A stretch of 33,027 nucleotides of DNA from Lachnospiraceae bacterium. GTDB taxonomy: Bacteria; Bacillota; Clostridia; Lachnospirales; Lachnospiraceae. A model generated the notes under the pieces. That model saw only the letters and a list, made by a program, of their open reading frames with translations. It was not told the DNA's origin and made no database searches. The number at the start of each line of letters is the position of its first letter. The stretch's first letter is position 1. Shown piece after piece: positions 25,947 through 33,027 of this stretch. The stretch spans positions 1 to 33,027 of the forward strand of contig JAILPR010000204.1 in NCBI GenBank assembly GCA_024699355.1, in the 5' to 3' direction. The position numbers were made by a program, and so were the translations under genes.

Positions 25947-27317
25947 CTATTTGATAAACATCAGCAGCATGATCATCGCAAACCCGGTGACAAAAGCAAA
26001 TGCCGCGCTGTCATTGTCTTTTTCTCCCACCATCATCGGCAACTCTTCGATCGTCGTATAGATCATCGCGCCGCCGGCCATGACCATGATATACGGGAGG
26101 GATGCCGGAACGAGGATGATCACCAACAGGATAAAGACGGCGACAAGCGGCACCGAAATACCGGAAACCACGCCCATAAAAAAGGCTTTTCCTTTGCCGG
26201 TTCCCTGTTCCATCACCGGCATTGATACAAACAAAGCTTCCGGAAAATTCTGAATGGCGATCGCAAGTGCCAGGAAAAAAGCGGTAGAGGCAGGAATATA
26301 AGCTGTCTGCATAAAATGTCCCGCATAGATCGCGCCTAAAGCAATCCCTTCCGGCACATGATGGATCAGCTCTGCCAGCATCATTTTGGTCTCCGGATTC
26401 AGACTGCTCCTTAGGCCTTCCGTGATCTCCACAAACGCATGCGTATGCGGCACCAGACTATCCAGCACATACTGGATCGCGATGCCTGCGCCAAAGCAGA
26501 CCGCAAGGGATAAGATCGCCTGTTTCCCTTCCACGGAAAATCCGCTTGCTGCCGGCTCGATCATGCCCCAAACGGACACCGAAAACATGATGCCGGCACT
26601 GGCTCCTGCCATGAGCACACGCACTTTTTGCGACAGTTTCTGCTGCTTGGCATAGACAAATGCCGCGCCGAGCACGGTACCGATCAGCGGGATCAGCATT
26701 CCGAACAGTGTATCCGAATCGCTCATCGCTCCGTTGGTATCCAAAAATTCGATCAGTGTCTTCAGTCCGATAAAGATCAGGATCGTACCGCCCATCACTT
26801 CGGAACCGGACTTATACCGTATGCCGAACAGGTTCCCGATCTTCACGCCGATCCCCGAGATCAGGAACGTCACCACGGCGATGACTGCAACGCCAAATAG
26901 GGTATTCTGTAGTTTACCGGCATCCAGTACCTCGATCGGCACCGCCACAAATGTAATGCCGACCGCCAGTGCATCAATGCTGGTAGCCACTGCCATCATG
27001 AACATCGTTTTGATCCCGAAGTCGTCCTTTTCCTCTTCTTCATCTTCGGAAAGTGCTTCACGGATCATATTGGCACCGATCAACGTTAATAACACAAACG
27101 CCACCCACGGTGCAACGATCCGGATCCACCGTTCAAATCCGGAGCCGACAAGATATCCGACAAGTGGCATGATCCCCTGAAAGGCACCAAACCAGATCCC
27201 ACAGATCAGACTTTCTCTGATCGTCAGTTTTTTGACTGCAAGCCCTTTACAAATGGATACCGCAAATGCATCCATGGAAAGTCCCACAGCAAGCAACAAC
27301 AGTTCAAATATTCCCAT
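25947..27317 (-). CDS. Putative fusion transporter: N-terminal MntP-like (DUF204) domain plus C-terminal ZIP-family domain
   Basis: Residues 1-190: LLLAVGLSMDAFAVSICKGL … AVATSIDALAVGITF (two MntP halves with Asp). Residues about 200-456: MLIPLIGTVLGAAFVY, LIHHVPEGIALGAIYAG, AIQNFPEALFVSMP, MIYTTIEELPMM (ZIP). One uninterrupted 456-codon ORF. Confidence 0.85.
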   Translation of the reverse strand: MGIFELLLLAVGLSMDAFAVSICKGLAVKKLTIRESLICGIWFGAFQGIMPLVGYLVGSGFERWIRIVAPWVAFVLLTLIGANMIREALSEDEEEEKDDFGIKTMFMMAVATSIDALAVGITFVAVPIEVLDAGKLQNTLFGVAVIAVVTFLISGIGVKIGNLFGIRYKSGSEVMGGTILIFIGLKTLIEFLDTNGAMSDSDTLFGMLIPLIGTVLGAAFVYAKQQKLSQKVRVLMAGASAGIMFSVSVWGMIEPAASGFSVEGKQAILSLAVCFGAGIAIQYVLDSLVPHTHAFVEITEGLRSSLNPETKMMLAELIHHVPEGIALGAIYAGHFMQTAYIPASTAFFLALAIAIQNFPEALFVSMPVMEQGTGKGKAFFMGVVSGISVPLVAVFILLVIILVPASLPYIMVMAGGAMIYTTIEELPMMVGEKDNDSAAFAFVTGFAMIMLLMFIK

Positions 27318-27365
27318 CTCGTTTCCTTCGCATATCTAAACAATCTCAAAGTTTCTCATTGCCGC

Positions 27366-27404
27366 AAAAAAGCAGCATATAATTGTAACATTATACACTG
27401 CTTT
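27366..27404 (-). terminator. Terminator of the aldo/keto reductase gene
   Basis: Minus strand AAAGCAGTGTATAAT-GTTAC-AATTATATGCTGCTTTTTT, about 15-bp stem with two G-U pairs, then T run. Confidence 0.75.
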
Positions 27405-27422
27405 CCCACAAACTTATAGTCT

Positions 27423-28397
27423 TTATGCGTCTTCTATGGTGGTCAGATTTTGAAAATCCTCCCTCTTCCAGGCAATTTCCAATGTCTTCATCGACTCCGT
27501 GATCCGCTCCGGTTTCCCCGGTCCGATCAGTGCCACACACGGGAATTCCCGGTTCAGGACGTATGCTAACACGATCTGCGTCACACCGGTCTCATACTGC
27601 GCAGCCAGTGCTTTGATCTTTTCAGCCACAGCGAGATTGCCCGGCGTAGCGTAGTTACTCTCCGGCACCTCTCCCTTTTCGATCAGCCGCTGGAAAAATC
27701 CTCCGGCCGTACTGCTGTAGGCCATCGCCAGGTTATGGCTCTGCTCCTTGTGATAGGCCAGAATATCATCCTTCAGGGACGTTAAGGTATCATCCGACAT
27801 CGGCTTCATGTGCACCATCCCGACATTCAGCAACGTCTGATCTGCCACAAATCCGCGGTATCCCTTTTCCCTGCAATAGGCATCCGCCTGCCGCATACGG
27901 TCCGCAGACCAGTTCGAGCAGGCATAATACCGGATCTTTCCTTCCCGCACAAAGTTTTCCATCGTCTCGATCTCTTCTTCGATCGACTGGCGTTCGTTAT
28001 CGCGATGATAAAAATAAATGTCGATCACGTCCGTCTGAAGTGCGCGCAGCGACAGCTCCAGATCATAACGCATATCCGCATCGGACATTCTGGAAAGATG
28101 CAGATCATCCTGCGGTCCGGTAAATTTCGGATGGCCGCCTTTGGTCATTAAAATGATCTCATTTCGCTTGCCGGATCGTTTGATCCAGTCTCCCACCGCT
28201 CTCTCGCTGCGGCCGATCTCTCCCGGCACCCAGTCCTGATAGATCCTGGCGGTATCCACCAGATTGCCGCCCAGCTCCAGATATGTTGCAAACATCGTAT
28301 CCGCTTCTTTGCCGTCCCACTTAAGACCTGCACCGATTGCGCCCATGCCGATCGGGCAAAGTGATAGCTCAGTATCCGGTATGGTGATTCTGTTCAT
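27423..28397 (-). CDS. Aldo/keto reductase
   Basis: MNRITIPDTELSLCPIGMGAIGAGLKW, NLVDTARIYQDW, DVIDIYFYHRDN, VALIGPGKPERI. Start at 28397 with RBS aggggag. Confidence 0.92.
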   Translation of the reverse strand: MNRITIPDTELSLCPIGMGAIGAGLKWDGKEADTMFATYLELGGNLVDTARIYQDWVPGEIGRSERAVGDWIKRSGKRNEIILMTKGGHPKFTGPQDDLHLSRMSDADMRYDLELSLRALQTDVIDIYFYHRDNERQSIEEEIETMENFVREGKIRYYACSNWSADRMRQADAYCREKGYRGFVADQTLLNVGMVHMKPMSDDTLTSLKDDILAYHKEQSHNLAMAYSSTAGGFFQRLIEKGEVPESNYATPGNLAVAEKIKALAAQYETGVTQIVLAYVLNREFPCVALIGPGKPERITESMKTLEIAWKREDFQNLTTIEDA

Positions 28398-28470
28398 GCT
28401 TCTCCCCTGTTTCTTTCTGATGTTGCGATCCGTTTTCAAATCCGCTGTTGCTCTGTTTCCTGCACTGTTC

Positions 28471-29949
28471 TTAACGAAGCTTGTTTAACTCTTCCGCATG
28501 GCGGTTCATCTCATCAACGATGCCCTGTACTTCCGTTACGATCTCCTGATTCTGCTCGGTCGCTTCACACGTGTTGACCGAATGAGCGGAAACCTCTTCG
28601 GTCACCGCAGAGATCGTCTGGATGCTCTCCACGATCTCCTGATTGGTCGCAGACAATGCTCTGACAACGTTGGATAATTCCTCGGAATTGTCATCGATCT
28701 CATGAATGGAGTCGATGATCTTCTCAAAGCTTTCTCCCGTCACCACTGCAGATTCGTTCTGCAACTGATTGCTCTCTACCAGCGAATCGATCGCGCCGGT
28801 CACTTCTTCCATCGCTCTGACGATGCTGCCGATCAGATCATTGATATTGCCGGTTGCCGTCTGCGTCTGACTCGCCAGATTGGAAATCTCTGTGGCAACC
28901 ACTGCAAAACCACGTCCCGCTTCTCCTGCTCTGGCCGCCTCGATCGAAGCATTTAACGCTAGCATACTGGTCTGCGATGCGACGCTCTGGATCAGTTCGA
29001 CGATCGACTGCATCTTCGTAGTCGAGCTCTTTAAGCTCTCTACTTCGTTCACGACTTCGCTACCGGCTTTCTCCGAAACTTTTGCCTGCTCGATGAGCTT
29101 GCCGATGTTGCTGCGTCCTTCACTGCAGGCATCGCTCGTCACGGAAATGCTGTTGCCGATATTACCGGCAGCCCCGGTCACCTTTTCGATCAGTTCCTGG
29201 ATCTCCTCGGTCTTATGGAGCTGTGTCTGCACGGACTCTGCACAGTCGCTCGTCCCCGTCTGGATCTCCTGCATGGACGCCAGGGTCTCCTGACTGGATG
29301 CTGCCAGCAGCGTCATCTTATCGGATACCGCTTCCACTTCCGAGATCATATCCCCGGATAACTCCATGACCGCGTTTAACATCGCATTCGTCTTATCTCC
29401 CGCTTCATGGATCTCCGTTACCTTACGCTCATTGAGCATGACGATGATTTTGTTGATCAAAATGGAAAATACCGCCACCAGGATCATGACCGCAATCTCA
29501 ATCTCCATCGCGGCAACCGCCTCATGCGTAAACTGATTGTTCGCTGCGAAATAAACCGCATGCGCGATCGAAATGATCGCCACACCGACAGAAATAGTGA
29601 CAGAGAACCGGAAGTCGTTAAAGAGCATGACGACCAGAAGCATCGGGATCGCATACACATAAACCTGCTGCTCCGTACTGGTGATACAGGTGAGCAGATA
29701 AAAAATTCCATAGCCGATTCCCATGATATGACGGATCAGTACAGAATCCGGTGTTCCCTTTTTGACCACGTGACAGGCGATCATCGGGCCTAAATCTGCC
29801 AGCATCAGTAAAGCAAAGACGCCAAGCGTTCTCGAGCCTTGTAAGTACTGCGCCAGATACGCGACTGCCAGAACGCAGGTCACGACCGTATACATGACAC
29901 ATGCATGTTTGTTGATATATGCTTTTTCCTGATCAAATACTTGCTCCAT
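28471..29949 (-). CDS. Methyl-accepting chemotaxis protein with multi-TM N-terminal region
   Basis: Hydrophobic N-terminal half ([42 protein letters not shown]…), then MCP hairpin tip [47 protein letters not shown]. Confidence 0.92.
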   Translation of the reverse strand: MEQVFDQEKAYINKHACVMYTVVTCVLAVAYLAQYLQGSRTLGVFALLMLADLGPMIACHVVKKGTPDSVLIRHIMGIGYGIFYLLTCITSTEQQVYVYAIPMLLVVMLFNDFRFSVTISVGVAIISIAHAVYFAANNQFTHEAVAAMEIEIAVMILVAVFSILINKIIVMLNERKVTEIHEAGDKTNAMLNAVMELSGDMISEVEAVSDKMTLLAASSQETLASMQEIQTGTSDCAESVQTQLHKTEEIQELIEKVTGAAGNIGNSISVTSDACSEGRSNIGKLIEQAKVSEKAGSEVVNEVESLKSSTTKMQSIVELIQSVASQTSMLALNASIEAARAGEAGRGFAVVATEISNLASQTQTATGNINDLIGSIVRAMEEVTGAIDSLVESNQLQNESAVVTGESFEKIIDSIHEIDDNSEELSNVVRALSATNQEIVESIQTISAVTEEVSAHSVNTCEATEQNQEIVTEVQGIVDEMNRHAEELNKLR

Positions 29950-30112
29950 CGGTAATTCTCCCTCCACATTGTTTGTGATGTAGTTTCTGTAGACATATCT
30001 ATTAAAATTTTATCATATTTAAACACGCCTGTTCTTATTTTCAGATTTTTTTTATATTTTGAATCTCATTGTATGCAATTATGTTGTGTTGTCTGCACAA
30101 AAACTGCAATCG

Positions 30113-30141
30113 AAAAAGGGCGCTGTTCAACAACGCCCTTT
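30113..30141 (-). terminator. Terminator of the flavodiiron/rubrerythrin operon
   Basis: Minus strand AAAGGGCG-loop-CGCCCTTTTT. Confidence 0.8.
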
Positions 30142-30148
30142 GATCTGC

Positions 30149-31309
30149 TTACAATGCCGCAAGTTCCTTCGCAAGTTCCTTGATCGCTTCTTTGGTCTCC
30201 GGTTTTACCGTAGAGATCATTTTAACTTCTGTTTCAAGTACGGTGATATTCTTCATCGCACCCAGATACTCTTTCATGACACGGGAAGCCGTCGGTGCCC
30301 AGGAACCGTTCTCAATGATCGCTACCGTGCGGTTCTGATAGGTCTTTGCACGCAGATGCATCAAAAACTCTTCCATCGGCGGGAATACACCGCCGTCATA
30401 GCTTGCCGCCGCAAGGACCATACGGTCATAACGAAACGCATCTTCCACCGCTTCCGCCTGATCATCGCGACTCAGATCGGTGATCGCCACCTTCTTAACG
30501 CCCGCCTCTTTCAGTTCCTTCGCCATCAGCTTTGCAGCCTCCGCGGTATTGCCATGGATGGAAGCATAGGCTACCAGTACGCCGTGATCCTCCGGTGCAT
30601 AGCTGCTCCAGGTATTGTATTTTTCGATATAATACGACAGATTCTCATCCAGTACCGGACCGTGCAGCGGCAGGATCTTTTGGATCGTCAGTCCTGCTGC
30701 CTTCTTTAACAGGGTCTGTACCGGCATGCCGTATTTCCCGACGATATTAAAGTAGTAACGTCTCGCTTCGCAGGCCCAGTCTTCTTCGATATCCAGTGTC
30801 CCGAATTTGCCGAAACCATCTGCCGTAAACAGTAGCTGCTCCGACTGCTCATAGGTCACCATGACCTCCGGCCAGTGCACCATGGGCGCCATGAAAAACT
30901 GCAGCGTGTGTGCACCGAGTGATACGCACTCACCTTCTTTGACCGTTACCTGCTCCTGCGAAGATTCCAGGAAATTCGGCAGCATCTGAAATGTCTTGGC
31001 ATTGCCGATCAGCGTCAGTTTCGGATAAACGTTCAGCAACGCTTTGATCGATCCGGAATGATCCGGCTCCAAATGAGAGATGACCAGATACGTCGGCACC
31101 TTTTCCCCGAGCACTTCCTTCAGGTTTGAGAGCCACTCTTCTGTTTTATGCGCATCCACGGTATCCATAATGGTGATCTTATCATCCAGGATCACATAGG
31201 AATTATAGGATACCCCGTTTGGTACCTCATACTGGCTTTCGAACAGATCGATCTCATGATCGTCGACGCCGACATACTTCACTGCTTCCGAAATTTCCAC
31301 CTTATTCAC
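30149..31309 (-). CDS. FprA-family A-type flavoprotein (flavodiiron protein)
   Basis: Beta-lactamase-like diiron domain (ISHLEPDHSGSIKALL, MVHWPEVMVTYEQSEQLLFTADGFGKFG) plus flavodoxin domain (VAYASIHGNTAEAAKLM). Confidence 0.94.
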   Translation of the reverse strand: MNKVEISEAVKYVGVDDHEIDLFESQYEVPNGVSYNSYVILDDKITIMDTVDAHKTEEWLSNLKEVLGEKVPTYLVISHLEPDHSGSIKALLNVYPKLTLIGNAKTFQMLPNFLESSQEQVTVKEGECVSLGAHTLQFFMAPMVHWPEVMVTYEQSEQLLFTADGFGKFGTLDIEEDWACEARRYYFNIVGKYGMPVQTLLKKAAGLTIQKILPLHGPVLDENLSYYIEKYNTWSSYAPEDHGVLVAYASIHGNTAEAAKLMAKELKEAGVKKVAITDLSRDDQAEAVEDAFRYDRMVLAAASYDGGVFPPMEEFLMHLRAKTYQNRTVAIIENGSWAPTASRVMKEYLGAMKNITVLETEVKMISTVKPETKEAIKELAKELAAL

Positions 31310-31345
31310 GTTACGCTTTCCTCCTTGTCAGTTACGGTACATAGA

Positions 31346-31885
31346 TTAATAGTTTTCTTCGTGTACCTCGAAGAATGCCTGCGGATGCAGGCAAACCGGA
31401 CAAACCTCCGGTGCCTTGGTGCCGACAATGATATGGCCGCAGTTTCTGCACTCCCATACCTTGACTTCGCTCTTTTCAAATACCTGCGCGGTCTCCACAT
31501 TCTTGAGCAGCGCACGATATCTCTCTTCATGATGTTTCTCGATGGCAGCAACCATGCGGAATTTGGCAGCCAGTGCCTTAAAGCCTTCCTCTTCCGCGGT
31601 CTTTGCAAAGCCTTCATACATATCGGTCCACTCGTAATTTTCACCTTCCGCTGCTGCCTTCAGGTTTTCTGCGGTGTTGCCGATCCCGCCAAGTTCCTTG
31701 AACCAAAGCTTTGCGTGCTCTTTTTCATTGTCCGCGGTTTTCTGGAATAACGCAGAGATCTGCTCATATCCCTCTTTTTTTGCTACCGATGCAAAATAGG
31801 TATACTTATTACGTGCCTGAGATTCACCTGCAAAAGCGGCCTCCAAATTCTTCTCGGTCTGTGTTCCTGCATACTGATTACCCAT
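31346..31885 (-). CDS. rbr: Rubrerythrin
   Basis: [33 protein letters not shown]-type EKHHEERY, C-terminal rubredoxin-like [27 protein letters not shown]. Start corrected to [13 protein letters not shown]. Confidence 0.96.
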   Translation of the reverse strand: MGNQYAGTQTEKNLEAAFAGESQARNKYTYFASVAKKEGYEQISALFQKTADNEKEHAKLWFKELGGIGNTAENLKAAAEGENYEWTDMYEGFAKTAEEEGFKALAAKFRMVAAIEKHHEERYRALLKNVETAQVFEKSEVKVWECRNCGHIIVGTKAPEVCPVCLHPQAFFEVHEENY

Positions 31886-32136
31886 CGTAATTCTCCTTTC
31901 ATCTTCCTGAATTGTTTGTGATCTTCCCCTGTCACATCCAAAAAAGTGCACTGCGTCATGCACAGCGTTTTTGCGATAGAATAAAGCAAAACCGCTATAT
32001 TGACCTTACCTTATGGGAGCATTTTTTGCAATATTTGGCTCATTAAAAGTGTATTAAATTATTGCACAGTTCGATAGGATAAACTTAAGAATACACGCAA
32101 CTTACAACGTGTCATATTGCAAAAGGGAGGGCCGAT

Positions 32137-33027
32137 TATGCAGGCTGTTTTTGAAGCGATCAACAATATCTTTGGCTTTGTCATTCCGATTTCCGATTTT
32201 TTCTGGGAGTTCCCGACCAACTTTGACTGGTACGCAAACATTCCCATCCTCGGAAATTTCTCACTCGCGATCATTCTTCTGGTCGGATCCGGCATCTATT
32301 TTTCCATCCGCCTGGGATTCATCCAGATCACCCATTTCAAAGAGGGCTGCAGGTTACTTGCCCGTAAAAAAAGTGAAGAGATCGGTATTTCTTCGCTTGG
32401 CGCCTTCTTCTTAAGCTCCGCCATGAGGATCGGCCCCGGGAACATTCTCGGCGTCACCGGTGCGATCTCGATCGGCGGTCCGGGTGCCCTCTTCTGGATG
32501 TGGGTCTCCGCCTTCTTCGGCATGTCCACAGCCTATACCGAAGCAACCCTGGCACAGCTCTTTAAGGAACGCAAAGATGATGAATTTGTCGGCGGTCTCC
32601 CTTATTACGGAAAGAAGCTCCTGGGCAATAAGGCCTGGCCGGGCATCCTGCTCTCCGTCATGTTTATCATCTATGCGATGTGCTGCCTGCCGGCACAGGG
32701 CTTTAACGTCGTCAGCTCGATCGGTCAGATCGGTGAACTGATCACCGGCGCTACCATCAGCACGACCTCCCCGTTATATGTCATTACTGCGATCCTGCTG
32801 ATCGTCCTGACCGCATACATCGCATTCGGCGGCACCAAAAAAGTTGCCAAAGTTGCCGATACCGCAGTTCCCGTGATGGCGGTCATCTACATCGTTACCG
32901 TCCTTGCACTGATCCTGATCAATATCACCTCGATCCCGTACTTCTTCGGCGCAGTCTTCGGCGGCGCCTTTACACCGGAAGCCATCTTCGGCGGTGCCTT
33001 CGGTACCTGCCTTGCACAGGGCATCAA
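32137..33027 (+). CDS. Sodium:alanine symporter family (AGCS) protein, 3' truncated by window edge
   Basis: Frame reading from ATG 32137 after RBS gggaggg: MQAVFEAINNIFGFVIPISDFFWEFPTNFDWYANIPILGNFSLAIILLVGSGIYFSIRLGFIQ…AMRIGPGNILGVTGAISIGGPGALFWMWVSAFFGMSTAYTEATLAQLF. Open to the window end, hence absent from the ORF track. Confidence 0.92.

Noticed and set aside
26700-26750. MntP-ZIP junction considered as two separate genes
   Set aside because: The frame is continuous with no stop, and no RBS plus start codon was evident at the junction; resequencing would still be worthwhile.
27318-27422. Region upstream of the MntP-ZIP ORF examined for a yybP-ykoY Mn riboswitch
   Set aside because: The roughly 100-nt gap is largely taken by the preceding gene's terminator; no riboswitch-like conserved elements recognised.
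31920-31990. Possible PerR box or leader terminator upstream of rubrerythrin
   Set aside because: Only a 5-bp GTGCA/TGCAC inverted repeat before a T run; no TTATAATnATTATAA-like site. Too weak to claim.

Overview
The window looks chromosomal and is probably from a Lachnospiraceae-like Firmicute; that assignment rests on protein style, T-box use and ribosome-binding sites, not on a search. It holds about 28 protein-coding genes. I found no rRNA, tRNA, CRISPR array, transposase or prophage genes. From left to right it contains: the end of an ABC-F ATPase, a PHP phosphoesterase, a Cof-type HAD hydrolase, an acidic lipoprotein, class II aldolase (fba), a likely signalling operon (REC-HD-GYP regulator, FapA/DUF342 protein, a solenoid built of about 24-aa repeats, and a membrane protein), a small acidic protein, a polyphosphate operon (ppk, divergent Ppx/GppA-HD, DUF815 ATPase, pheA), a DUF5050-like protein, pyrBI, a MoxR/DUF58/membrane-protein operon, a T-box-controlled ABC importer, a methyltransferase, an apparent MntP-ZIP metal-transporter fusion, an aldo/keto reductase, a chemoreceptor, a flavodiiron protein with rubrerythrin, and a truncated AGCS symporter. 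The observations most worth following up are the MntP-ZIP fusion ORF, a perfect 12-bp inverted repeat that could sequester the lipoprotein gene's ribosome-binding site, the 24-aa repeat protein inside a c-di-GMP/FapA gene cluster, and a T-box whose likely specifier codon is UGG (Trp). All family assignments come from motif recognition in the sequence; no database search was run.
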